DNA of 64,000 bases. It comes from Peptoniphilus phoceensis. GTDB lineage: Bacteria; Bacillota; Clostridia; Tissierellales; Peptoniphilaceae. This document shows positions 18,093 through 26,420 of the stretch, piece by piece (position 1 is the first letter of the stretch; every line of letters begins with the position of its first letter). A program made the translations under genes and the position numbers. The notes below the pieces were generated by a model, which was not told where the DNA came from, did not search any database, and saw only the letters and a list, made by a program, of their open reading frames with translations. The stretch lies in the NCBI RefSeq assembly GCF_001517665.2, contig NZ_LN999807.1, positions 170,252-234,251 on the forward strand, given 5' to 3'.

Positions 18093-19326
18093 CTTCTCTT
18101 ATCCTTTCAAAAATAATTTTTTTCTTATCTTCTCCATCAAGGTCTTTTGTGTCAATTGTAAAGTCTATTTCTTTTTCTTCAAGTTTATTTTCATTTAAGT
18201 AGTCTGCCAAAATTCTTCCAAAAACTAGGCACTCTAAAAGTGAATTGCAGGCAAGTCTATTAGAACCATGAATTCCAACATTACCAGCTTCACCAACTGC
18301 AAAGAGTCCCTCTAGGTTAGTCCTTCCTTCGATATCACACTCTATTCCTCCCATGGTATAGTGTTGGCAGGGAACTATTGGAATGTTTTCGTATCTTGGG
18401 TCTATCCCCCTGCCCCTTAACTCATCAAAAATCATTGGAAATCTCTTGGGAATTCTTTCTTCTCCAAGGGGCTTCATAGACAAGTATTCAAAGTCCATTC
18501 CTTCTTTTTCCATTTCATTTTTTATGGCACCTGCTACTATGTCTCTTGGCTTCATTTCATCTGTGAATCTCTGGTCCTTATGATTAAGTAGGACTGCCCC
18601 TTCTCCCCTTGCAGATTCGGAAATTAAAAATTGCCTTTCTACTCCTTCTTCATAAAGAGAAGTTGGATGAAATTGAATGTAAGATATGTCCTTTATCTTG
18701 ACCCCGTTTTTTATTGCCATGGCAAGTCCATCTCCTGAGATATGAGGAAAGTTTGTTGACTTGTCAAAGAGTCCACCTAGTCCACCAGTTGCAAGAACCA
18801 CATTTGTAGAAATAAAAACCTCATCGTGAGACCTTGCTCCGTAACACTTGCCATCTCTTACAATAAGATCAAGTATAGGCGTGTCTTCAAATATTTCTAT
18901 GTTTGACCTTTCCCTTAATCTTTTATAGAGGACATCGAGGATTCCCTTTCCTATTTCATCGTCAATGTGAAGGCCCCTTGATGCTGAGTGTCCGCCCTCT
19001 CTTGAATAATCAATCTGGCCATCCTTCTTTGTGAACTCAACTCCAAGATCCATTAAAAACTTAATTGCATCTTTTGACTTGTCCACCATGGTCTCAACTG
19101 ACTTCAAATTATTTTTGTAGTGGCCTGCCCTCATTGTGTCTTCAATAAAAACTTCCCTATCTTCTTCATCTCTTAAGACATTTATCCCACCTTGGGCAAG
19201 ATAAGAATTTGAATCTTCTAACTTTTTCTTTGTGACAAGACCAATCCTATAATCCTTACTCAACTCTAGGGCAGTACTGACTCCAGCAAGGCCTGAACCC
19301 ACAATTAAAATGTCAAATTTTTTCAT
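18064..19326 (-). CDS. nadB: L-aspartate oxidase
   Basis: A 420-residue flavoprotein that oxidises aspartate to iminoaspartate for NadA. The FAD motif DILIVGSGLAGVSTALELS is at the N-terminus, the succinate-dehydrogenase/fumarate-reductase-type HPTSLYEEGV and ESARGEGAVLLN segments follow, then CQHYTMGGIECD and GNVGIHGSNRLACNSLLE. It is shorter than the enterobacterial enzyme, lacking most of the C-terminal helical region, as in some clostridia. The frame opens at GTG 19335, but ATG 19326 is better spaced from AGGTG and is chosen. It abuts nadA. Confidence 0.95.
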   Translation of the reverse strand: MKKFDILIVGSGLAGVSTALELSKDYRIGLVTKKKLEDSNSYLAQGGINVLRDEEDREVFIEDTMRAGHYKNNLKSVETMVDKSKDAIKFLMDLGVEFTKKDGQIDYSREGGHSASRGLHIDDEIGKGILDVLYKRLRERSNIEIFEDTPILDLIVRDGKCYGARSHDEVFISTNVVLATGGLGGLFDKSTNFPHISGDGLAMAIKNGVKIKDISYIQFHPTSLYEEGVERQFLISESARGEGAVLLNHKDQRFTDEMKPRDIVAGAIKNEMEKEGMDFEYLSMKPLGEERIPKRFPMIFDELRGRGIDPRYENIPIVPCQHYTMGGIECDIEGRTNLEGLFAVGEAGNVGIHGSNRLACNSLLECLVFGRILADYLNENKLEEKEIDFTIDTKDLDGEDKKKIIFERIREDERSKANLN

Positions 19327-19327
19327 C

Positions 19328-20251
19328 CTATGCACCTAACTCCAACATTTTTTCAAGAGGTTTTAAGGCTCTTTCTCTAATTTCTCTTGGAACTTCAACT
19401 TGATTTTTGTTTTCTTCTAGGACTTCAATAATTTTATTTAAGGTCAATTTTTTCATGTCCAGGCAAATCGGTCCCTTGGCAAGCTTTCTAAAGTTGACCT
19501 TTGGATATTTTTTCTTAAGCTCAGTAAAAATTCCTTCTTCAGTGACAACTAAAACATCATCATACTTGCCTGCTTCATTAATAATTGCCTTTGTAGATCC
19601 AATGAAGTCAGCAAGTTCTAGGACTTCTTTCCTACATTCTGGATGAGCCAAAATTTTTACCTTACCCTTGTAGGCTCTTACATCTTCAAGATCTATCTCA
19701 TCGTGAACAGGACAGTAGCCATCATTTAAAATAACATTTTTATCTGGCAAAGACTTCTTTATGTAGTCGCCAAGGTTTTTATCTGGTACAAAAAAAATAT
19801 TTTTTTCTTTTAATTTATTAACAATTTTTGCAGCGTTTGAAGATGTTACGCAAATATCTGAGTAGGCCTTGATCTCTGCAGTAGAATTTATGTAAGTCAC
19901 AACTGCTAGGTCATCGTAAGCCTCTCTCATCTCCTTAATTTTTTCAATGCTCACCATGTGGGCCATGGGACAATCTGCTCCAAGATCAGGCATCAAAACA
20001 TTCTTACTTGGATTCAAAATCTTAACACTTTCTCCCATGAAATAGACTCCTGCCATGACTATAGTGTCTTCCTTGAGTTCTGTAGCCTTTTGAGCTAAGA
20101 AAAAAGAATCTCCTATGTAGTCAGCCACAGCTTGGATCTCTTCATCAACATAGTAGTGGGCAAGTATAACAGCATCTCTCTCTTCCTTTAATTTTTTTAA
20201 TATTTCAATTTTTTCTTTTAAAGTTAAATTTTCTAAATTTTTCAATTTCAC
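19328..20251 (-). CDS. nadA: Quinolinate synthase
   Basis: A [4Fe-4S] enzyme of about 307 residues that condenses iminoaspartate with dihydroxyacetone phosphate to quinolinate. Key segments are AHYYVDEEIQAVADYIGDS, AGVYFMGESVKILNP, CPMAHM, VTYINSTAEIKA, CVTSSNA, VPDKNLGDY, AHPEC and GPICLDMKKL, including the three cluster cysteines. It is the first gene of the nad operon. The start is uncertain: TAGGAG is best placed for GTG 20251, while TTG 20254 is too close and TTG 20245 is possible. Confidence 0.94.
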   Translation of the reverse strand: MKLKNLENLTLKEKIEILKKLKEERDAVILAHYYVDEEIQAVADYIGDSFFLAQKATELKEDTIVMAGVYFMGESVKILNPSKNVLMPDLGADCPMAHMVSIEKIKEMREAYDDLAVVTYINSTAEIKAYSDICVTSSNAAKIVNKLKEKNIFFVPDKNLGDYIKKSLPDKNVILNDGYCPVHDEIDLEDVRAYKGKVKILAHPECRKEVLELADFIGSTKAIINEAGKYDDVLVVTEEGIFTELKKKYPKVNFRKLAKGPICLDMKKLTLNKIIEVLEENKNQVEVPREIRERALKPLEKMLELGA

Positions 20252-20277
20252 CAATCTCCTAATAAATTTTACTTAAA

Positions 20278-20324
20278 ATTATATTACAAAGAAGCATGCC
20301 GGACAAGTCAAGTGTATATACACT
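20278..20324 (-). promoter_or_regulatory. nadA promoter with candidate NiaR operator
   Basis: On the minus strand TTGTCC (20301-20306), 17 bases, TATAAT (20278-20283). Immediately upstream of the -35 is a perfect 14-bp palindrome AGTGTATATACACT (20311-20324). Its place before a niaR-ending NAD operon makes it a candidate NiaR site. Beyond it, 20325-20542 contains no gene; a TTGACT-17-TAATTT pair near 20355-20383 could drive the GcvT-like gene. Confidence 0.5.
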
Positions 20325-20542
20325 AGCTTATCTTAGAATGAAGAGTTTATTTTTTTGACTAAGCTTTATTTATAAAATAATTTAACTTTAATGGCTAAGT
20401 TTCTTTTTTTGTCCTTAAAATTTTTTAGCTAAGAAAATAAAAATTAAAATCACTGGACTTTCAGGCTTTGTTACTTAAAAACTTTCTTGGGTATCATATT
20501 AATATAGGATGTCGTTTTAAAGTGATAAAGGAAAGTGATCTT

Positions 20543-21553
20543 ATGAAAAATGATGAATTGAGAAGAAAAGAACACGAGGCTGTGAGAAATTCAGTTGGAT
20601 ATTATGACTTTACCCACCAAGTTTTAGATGTCTTTGGAAAAGATGCAGAAGACTTCTTGGATAAAATTTTTGTAAATGACATTAAAAATATGAAAAATAC
20701 TCATGCTCTTTACACAACAATGCTAAATGAAGATGGAAAAATCATTGACGATGTAATTATCTTTAGATTAGAAAAAGAAAAATATCTAATTTCCACTCTT
20801 TATATCGACAAGATGATTAAGTGGTTTGACAAATTTAAAGAAGGATTTGATGTAGATTACAAGGACATCACAGATGATCTTACAATGTTTGCAGTACAAG
20901 GACCAAAGTCCAAGGACCTTGTAAATAAAATTGTAGACAAGGACATTTCAGATTTAAAATTCTTCACAATTGAAGATAACTCCCTTGGCGACATAGCACT
21001 TATGGTCGCAAGAGCAGGCTTCACTGGCGAACTTGGCTACGAACTATATGTACAATCAGATAAAAAAGATATCTTAGAAGAAAAAATCAAAGAAGCAGGA
21101 AAAGAGTTCGACCTTGTGAACATCACTACAGATGTTATAATTGGAAGCTTACCTGGCGAAAAAGGCTACGTTCTTATGAGTGATTTAGAAGGAGCAAATC
21201 CTCTTGAAGTTGGCTACGGCTGGACAGTAGCTTGGGATAGCGACTTTATAGGAAAAGACGCCCTTCTTAAAGCAAAAGAAAATGTAAATCGTGACCTCTT
21301 TGGATATGAATTATTAGAAGATGGAGAAGTCGAAGCAGGAGATATAGTTTTACTTGATGGCAAAGAAATAGGTGAAGTGACAAAATTCATTTACGGCTAC
21401 ACAGTAGAAAAATATATTGGCTACTGCATGATAGAAAAAGATAAAGCAGTAGAAGGCAAAAAAGTAGAAATAAAAACAAAAGCAGGAAGCCTAGAAGCAA
21501 AATTGTGCGACAGGGTTTTTTATGACAAAGATAATGAAAGAGTAAAAGGATAA
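20543..21553 (+). CDS. GcvT-like folate-dependent aminomethyltransferase family protein
   Basis: A 336-residue protein of the GcvT/DmdA fold. It starts KNDELRRKEHEAVRNSVGYYDFTH, then DFLDKIFVNDI, YTTMLNEDGKIIDDVIIFRL, MFAVQGPKS, RAGFTGELGYELYV and NPLEVGYGWTVAWDSDFIGKDAL, all typical of tetrahydrofolate-binding aminomethyltransferases. The family cleaves or transfers one-carbon units onto tetrahydrofolate. No glycine-cleavage P or H protein genes lie nearby, so a role outside that complex is possible. The frame extends to 20468, but GGAAAGTGAT precedes ATG 20543, which matches the family start. The IS200 element 3' of it supplies a terminator-like hairpin. Confidence 0.8.
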   Translation: MKNDELRRKEHEAVRNSVGYYDFTHQVLDVFGKDAEDFLDKIFVNDIKNMKNTHALYTTMLNEDGKIIDDVIIFRLEKEKYLISTLYIDKMIKWFDKFKEGFDVDYKDITDDLTMFAVQGPKSKDLVNKIVDKDISDLKFFTIEDNSLGDIALMVARAGFTGELGYELYVQSDKKDILEEKIKEAGKEFDLVNITTDVIIGSLPGEKGYVLMSDLEGANPLEVGYGWTVAWDSDFIGKDALLKAKENVNRDLFGYELLEDGEVEAGDIVLLDGKEIGEVTKFIYGYTVEKYIGYCMIEKDKAVEGKKVEIKTKAGSLEAKLCDRVFYDKDNERVKG

Positions 21554-21634
21554 AAATAAAAAATTTCAAAAGTTATAAGAAGTCATTGAATTAGTGAATT
21601 TAGAAATATAATTTGATGAATCTTTAGTGGAAAT

Positions 21635-22332
21635 AATAAAAATCCACCGGCGTAGCCGGTGGTTTTGCTTTTGCGGTCCAAAGGACCTTTTTTGCTAGCT
21701 GCGTCTCAAGGACGCTTGTGGTTTACCACTTGCAATTACTACTAGCTAACCCCTAAAGGGGTCTGTGTTGTCCATTGTTATCTGACCACTTAATTCATCC
21801 TCTTTAAGTTGGTTATGAATATACTCTTTTATTGCTTTTGTATTTTTTCCTGCTGTATCTACATAGTATCCTCGGCACCAAAATTGCCTTCCTCTGTATT
21901 TGTATTTTAAGCTACCCCACTTATCGTATATCATAATACTGCTTTTGCCTTTTAAAAATCCCATAAAACTAGATATACTCAATTTTGGTGGTATTTCTAA
22001 CAACATGTGCACGTGATCTGGACAAACTTCTGCTTCTATTATGTTAACTCCTTTCCAGTTGCAAAGCTCTCTTAATATTGCACCTATTTCTAATCTTTTG
22101 CTTCCGTAAAATACTTTTCTTCTATATTTCGGAGCGAACACTACATGATATTTACAATTCCATTTTGTATGTGATAGACTATGTGTATGATTTAAATTCA
22201 TAAAAAACCTCCTGTTATTTTTGTGTTCTGGTAAACCACAATTTATTTTAACATGGAGGTCTTTTTTTATTAGTTTTTCATCGCTAAAGCTAAATTGAAC
22301 CCCTGGTCTAACCAGGGGTATTCTAATTACAA
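21635..22332 (-). mobile_element. IS200-type insertion sequence, copy 2
   Basis: Same element as 7984-8681 at an offset of 13651 bases, with no difference I could find. It lies between the converging GcvT-like gene and the DUF4926 remnant. On the minus strand it begins directly after the T-run of the hairpin at 22337-22362, as copy 1 does at its own terminator. Its CCACCGG/CCGGTGG hairpin plus TTTT could stop transcription from the GcvT-like gene. Confidence 0.88.
21746..22201 (-). CDS. tnpA: IS200-type transposase TnpA, copy 2
   Basis: A 151-residue Y1 HUH transposase identical to that at 8095-8550, with HVH metal motif and C-terminal EYIHNQ tyrosine helix. GGAGG precedes ATG 22201. The conserved frame and identity suggest both copies can still be active. 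No accessory TnpB gene is present, so this is the single-gene IS200 arrangement, not IS605. Confidence 0.92.
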   Translation of the reverse strand: MNLNHTHSLSHTKWNCKYHVVFAPKYRRKVFYGSKRLEIGAILRELCNWKGVNIIEAEVCPDHVHMLLEIPPKLSISSFMGFLKGKSSIMIYDKWGSLKYKYRGRQFWCRGYYVDTAGKNTKAIKEYIHNQLKEDELSGQITMDNTDPFRG

Positions 22333-22336
22333 AAAG

Positions 22337-22362
22337 GGCTATGAGTATAAATTCTCATAGCC
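22337..22362 (-). terminator. Terminator next to IS200 copy 2
   Basis: A perfect 9-bp stem GGCTATGAG/CTCATAGCC with an 8-base loop; on the minus strand it is followed by CTTTTTG and then the insertion sequence. Confidence 0.8.
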
Positions 22363-22387
22363 TTTAAGTTTAAAAAAACAAGTTTGT

Positions 22388-22576
22388 TTAAAATAATTCG
22401 AGCTCCTCTGTTTCATAAGTTACCACATCTACAGGATCTCCATCAACGTCCCAGATCTAGACTTCGCAATAGTCAGAATTAGGGTAAAAACTTACGATAA
22501 TACCAATAGTGGATGGTGGATATCCATCTTTTTCAACTAAAGTTTTGACTTTATCACATTCTTTAAATTTCATCAT
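22388..22576 (-). pseudogene. DUF4926-like small protein, nonsense-broken
   Basis: Read on the minus strand from ATG 22576, a 62-codon frame begins MKFKECDKVKTLVEK, continues through STIGIIVSFYPNSDYCEV, hits an in-frame TAG, then resumes in the same frame as IWDVDGDPVDVVTYETEEL before TAA at 22388. The pattern (basic start, GTIV-like strand, WDVDG, final acidic EL) resembles DUF4926 family proteins, often found among defence or toxin-immunity genes. A single GAG-to-TAG change would explain the break. The family call is from memory and moderate. Confidence 0.55.
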
Positions 22577-22626
22577 CTATTCTAATTTTGATTATAATTA
22601 TTTGATTCTAAAATTCTTCTTAAACC

Positions 22627-23768
22627 TCATATTTTATCTCCGTAAGGAAGGGAATTAATATAGTTTTCCATGAAATTCCAATCAGGTACAAACTCTCCAT
22701 TAACGTTTATAGCAGGGAGATTTATTTTTGTCTTCTTTATTAAATCCATTTTAAAAGCTCTTCCATAACTATATTTATACCTTTCTTTTTCAATCAAACT
22801 TTTAATAAATAGTGCTGTATATTTATTTATCCATTTTGCTCTGCATACGACAATGTGATCACCTGTAATAAAATCATTTTCTTGATAATATATCGTTGAT
22901 GTAGTATCCCCAATTATAATTGCATTTCCTTTTTCTTTTACTGAAATATCCACTAAAGGAACATAACAATCACACCCATTATTTTTATCTGTTCTGCTGA
23001 TAAATGAAATTCTATCTATGTTATTTGAATCAAAAGTAGTTAAATCACTTTTAACATAAGCTTCCGATTTATAAATTTCCTCAAAAATATCTTCTAATAA
23101 AAATTCTTTCCAATAATTTATATTTAAATCCAGGATTTCGTCAGCCCTATTATCAGTTCTTAATGCATCCTTAATAGAGCCTTGACTCTCTCTCTAGTTT
23201 CAAGCCTTTCTATGAACTCTTCCATATACTTCCAATCTGGAATATATCCTTCATCTGAGAAAGTTTTTTTAGGATCAATAATACATTGTCCATAATTATC
23301 AGTCAAAACAGGTAAATTAATTGTGGATTTAACCATTCTAACTGGTCTCCATTTTCTTCCGTATTGCCATCTATATCTATCTTTCATAATAACAGTAGCA
23401 ATAAATAATCCTGTTTTATGATTAAATGGAATTCCATCTTTTCTATATAAGGGGTTTACATCATGACTACAAGTAAATTCTTTAGGTTGGTAGTATGCAT
23501 ATCCGACAGAACCATTATTAGTAACACATACTGCATTAGCAGGAAATATTTTATCTGAAATAGGAGAATTGTTATCGTCTCCTGTTTTAGATGCATTATT
23601 TATATTTTCTATTGTATGATAACTAGTTACACCATTATTGCTATCAGTTGCTCCTAAAAACGGAATTTCACCATTTTCAGAAGAATCTGGTTTTTTATTA
23701 TAAAACCCCTTTCTAATGATAAATATTCTATTATATATAAATGATTTCCACTTTTTAGTATTTAACAT
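22627..23768 (-). pseudogene. Restriction-modification specificity subunit (HsdS-like), frameshifted
   Basis: Two target-recognition halves lie in different frames. The first (23160-23768) has IPFLGATDSNNGVTSY, FTCSHDVNPLY, YGRKWRPVRM and PDWKYMEEFIERL, then ends at TAA 23160. Near 23175 a missing G in AAGG(G)CTC would restore KGSIKDALRTDNRADEIL, which leads into the second half through WKEFLLEDIFEEIYKSE to the 108-codon frame at 22627-22953 (YGRAFKMDLIKKTKINLP, PDWNFMENYINSLP). The two halves share the same PDWxxMExxI ending, as in S subunits with duplicated recognition domains. The unbroken protein would be about 380 residues. It follows the methylase remnant by two bases. Confidence 0.8.
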
Positions 23769-23770
23769 TT

Positions 23771-24718
23771 TTAAAATCCTCCATCCTTTATTAGATAAGA
23801 GTAATAACTTCTAATAGTTTTTTCAAAATCTGCCTCTGTTAGAGTAGAATAATCTGTTTTCATGTAGGCTTCGGCTAGCCATTCGTCTTTATGCGTTACA
23901 GGGGCTGTCGCACTTAATCCATCTATAACTTTTTTATTTCTATATAAATCTAACCACTTTTCTTCAATATCTTTCCATAATGAATGGTCTTCTTTACTAA
24001 ATTGTTCTACTCTTCCAAGATATTTTCTTTTAATAAAACCGTCATCTTTATAATAGCCAAAAAAAGTGTCCTTAATACTTCCGTCAGATGCTTTGTGTGG
24101 TCTTCCTAATGTGAAAACCATACAATAAGATGCTCCTGGATAAAACACTTCATTTGGAAAAGTAAATACAGCTTCAAGAGTATTTTCTTCAAGCATTTTT
24201 TCTTTTGCGGCTGTAAGTAAAGAGTTTGAACCTATAGCTCCTGCAACAGGAAGTAGGATAGCCAGCTTTATTTCTTTTTTAGATTCTCCATTTTCTATTC
24301 TAATATCATTAATGTTCTTCAAGCAATCTGAAATAAATTCTGCAAAAACAAATTCCTTCGTCGGCTCTTCCTTACCATCTTTTTGAGATTTAGTCCACTA
24401 CTTTTGGTATTTTTTTGGTATAGATCTAGGTTTTGCGTTATATGGAGGGTTCATAAGAATAATATCGGGGTTAGCTTCTACAAAAAAATCTTCCATATCA
24501 AAAAGAGAGCCTAATTTAATATTAGAATTTCCATCCCCATGTATAAGCATATTTGTTGTAGATAAGCCAAAAGCAACTTCCTCTATCTCTACACCATATA
24601 TATTATTTTTTTGATATTTTCTCTTTTGATTCTCTTTTCTGAATCAGTGATTTTAGCTTTATCACAGTCAGCTAGTTCTTTAACCATAGCTTGTACTAAG
24701 AAAGAACCCGAACCCTCT
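23771..24718 (-). pseudogene. DNA N6-adenine methylase (HsdM-like), truncated and frameshifted
   Basis: The minus-strand reading starts abruptly at motif I (EGSGSFLVQAMVKEL, normally C-GSGSF). One A is missing in an A-run near 24604-24611, after which NIYGVEIEEVAFGL continues in another frame to the catalytic NPPY motif (ILMNPPYNAKPRS). A TAG at 24398-24400 interrupts KKYQK-WTKSQKDG. The frame then stays open from about 24395 to 23771, ending YSYLIKDGGF. The N-terminal half of a methylase, including its helical domain, is absent upstream of 24718. With the specificity remnant this was a type I or BcgI-like system; no restriction subunit remains. Confidence 0.8.
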
Positions 24719-24763
24719 CATGTCAAGCTTATGACAAAATTCTGATGCTATGTAAATAAAAAA

Positions 24764-24781
24764 GAGTAGTCTTAACTACTC
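24764..24781 (-). terminator. Terminator of the kinase gene
   Basis: A perfect 7-bp stem GAGTAGT/ACTACTC with a 4-base loop, followed on the minus strand by TTTTTTATTT. Confidence 0.85.
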
Positions 24782-24811
24782 TCAGAATGTTTTTAGAAAA
24801 TCTTATTTGTT

Positions 24812-26320
24812 TTAATGTTCTATTAAAATTTCTTCTAACATAGGCTCTATGCCTCTTTTTATTAAAGATTCTACTAACCTCTGTGCATAAAATCTATTAA
24901 TATAAAATGCAATATGATTCAATAACTCAGCCGCTTTTTCTCTTACTTCAAATGCAGATAAATTGTTTTCAAGAATGTAATTAGCAATATCTGCAAAATT
25001 ATCTGCATCTTCAAATTTATTGCATTGAGAATCCATATCTAATTCAATAAACTTAATTACCTCTAAAATAGACTCTGGATACTCATTAAAATAATAATAT
25101 AATGAATATTTAAAGTTACATGTGTTAATTATATTGTTGCACAAATCCTTTGATGATAGAGAAGATATATACATTAATATTCTGTCATCATATTTCTTAG
25201 ATTCTATTAAACTTAGAATTTCTTCTTTGTTCTCATTATCATCTATGAATTTTTTTATTTTGATAAAATTTTCATACATATTAATTGCATCTTTATAGTG
25301 AGAATTAATATCTAGACTTGTAGCTTTTTCAACTAATAATTTATACTTATGATTTTTATCATTAGGGCTTTTTGTTAGAATAAAATTAATTAATCTTCCC
25401 AAGGAATATACATCACTATATTTTCCTGTGCTTCCAAGCATCATTAATTGCTCTGGTGGGCAGTATTGTACCTGTCCCAATTGTGCTGTGCTTTTTGTTT
25501 GATGTGAAAAAACTAAATCAAAATTTTTTCCTAAACCAAAATCTGCTATTTTAATATCATTTCCTTTCAAAAATATATTATTAGAAGATATATCTCTATG
25601 GATAATATTTTTGTTATGCACTTTTGCCATTATATAAAGAATTTTTATTATAATAGATTCTTTAACTTCAACAGATAAAGGATTAGAAATCAAAAAATCA
25701 TATAAAGTTGAATCACACTTTTCCATAACATAAAAATATTCAGATTCATTAAAATCATATACTTTAATAATCCCTTCTATGTCAGATAAACTCTTAGTAA
25801 TTTCAAATTCTCTTTTGAATCTATGCTTGCTATTTTCTTCAAGAAGATTTTCTCTTTTTAATTTTTTTATAACTAGACCAGTAGATTTTTGAAGGTATAC
25901 ATTAGCAAATCCACCTTCACCAATTAATTCAAGATCTTCGTCAAGTTTTGTTAACTCAAATGAATCTCCTATTTGTATTAATTGATATTTAAAAGGTCTT
26001 AATCGCCTATTCCAATTTTCCTTTAATTTTTCGATAAATGGGACTATTTCAACAGGCGTTTTTTGTTTTTCCTGAATATTAAACTCTATAGACATAATAT
26101 AAGAAAAGAATTTGTTTATTTTCCCATTATTGTATAAATCTTTGATTCTTTCACTAGCGTAAACCCATCTAGTTGGAAATCCACTATAGTATTGATCATT
26201 GTATCCAAAATTAGAATTAAAAAACCTTACCAATGTAGAACCAGTTTTATATTCATATAGACTATCTTCAAAATCTCCACAAAACTCTTTTGAAATTATC
26301 TCAAAAAATGAACCATTCAT
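24812..26320 (-). CDS. Eukaryote-like Ser/Thr protein kinase, possible defence kinase
   Basis: A 502-residue soluble kinase. An N-terminal region of about 130 residues without a recognised domain precedes a kinase domain (about 130-320): glycine loop GEGGFANVYL, catalytic Lys in VIKKLKREN, catalytic loop NIIHRDISSNNIFL, IADFGLG (DFG) and YCPPEQLM (APE-like). About 180 helical residues follow. There is no membrane segment or PASTA repeat, so it is not the housekeeping PrkC type. The HRDISSNN loop and position beside a restriction-modification remnant recall anti-phage kinases such as staphylococcal Stk2; that is inference. ATG 26320 is chosen over 26350 because GAGGTG lies 5 bases upstream. 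That site sits in an inverted repeat. Confidence 0.8.
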   Translation of the reverse strand: MNGSFFEIISKEFCGDFEDSLYEYKTGSTLVRFFNSNFGYNDQYYSGFPTRWVYASERIKDLYNNGKINKFFSYIMSIEFNIQEKQKTPVEIVPFIEKLKENWNRRLRPFKYQLIQIGDSFELTKLDEDLELIGEGGFANVYLQKSTGLVIKKLKRENLLEENSKHRFKREFEITKSLSDIEGIIKVYDFNESEYFYVMEKCDSTLYDFLISNPLSVEVKESIIIKILYIMAKVHNKNIIHRDISSNNIFLKGNDIKIADFGLGKNFDLVFSHQTKSTAQLGQVQYCPPEQLMMLGSTGKYSDVYSLGRLINFILTKSPNDKNHKYKLLVEKATSLDINSHYKDAINMYENFIKIKKFIDDNENKEEILSLIESKKYDDRILMYISSLSSKDLCNNIINTCNFKYSLYYYFNEYPESILEVIKFIELDMDSQCNKFEDADNFADIANYILENNLSAFEVREKAAELLNHIAFYINRFYAQRLVESLIKRGIEPMLEEILIEH

Positions 26321-26340
26321 TACAGCACCTCTGCTGTAAT
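26319..26340 (-). promoter_or_regulatory. Inverted repeat covering the kinase ribosome binding site
   Basis: ATTACAGCA and TGCTGTAAT form a perfect 9-bp stem around GAGG, overlapping both the SD sequence and the AT of the start codon. It could be an RNA hairpin limiting translation or an operator. Confidence 0.6.
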
Positions 26341-26398
26341 TATACATCATCTCTTAGTTATAATAAAATTGCTATAATAATTATATTAATTTAAAAGA

Positions 26399-26414
26399 GA
26401 GTGATTGCTCACTC
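26399..26414 (-). terminator. Terminator of the recombinase operon
   Basis: GAGTGA/TCACTC stem with a 4-base loop; on the minus strand it is followed by TCTTTTAAATT, 7 bases after the last recombinase stop codon. Confidence 0.7.
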
Positions 26415-26420
26415 CCTTTG

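Noticed and set aside
26319..26420. ICE left attachment site
   Set aside because: The boundary is expected here, but serine recombinase core sites are only a few bases and no matching right end is in the window, so no site could be assigned.
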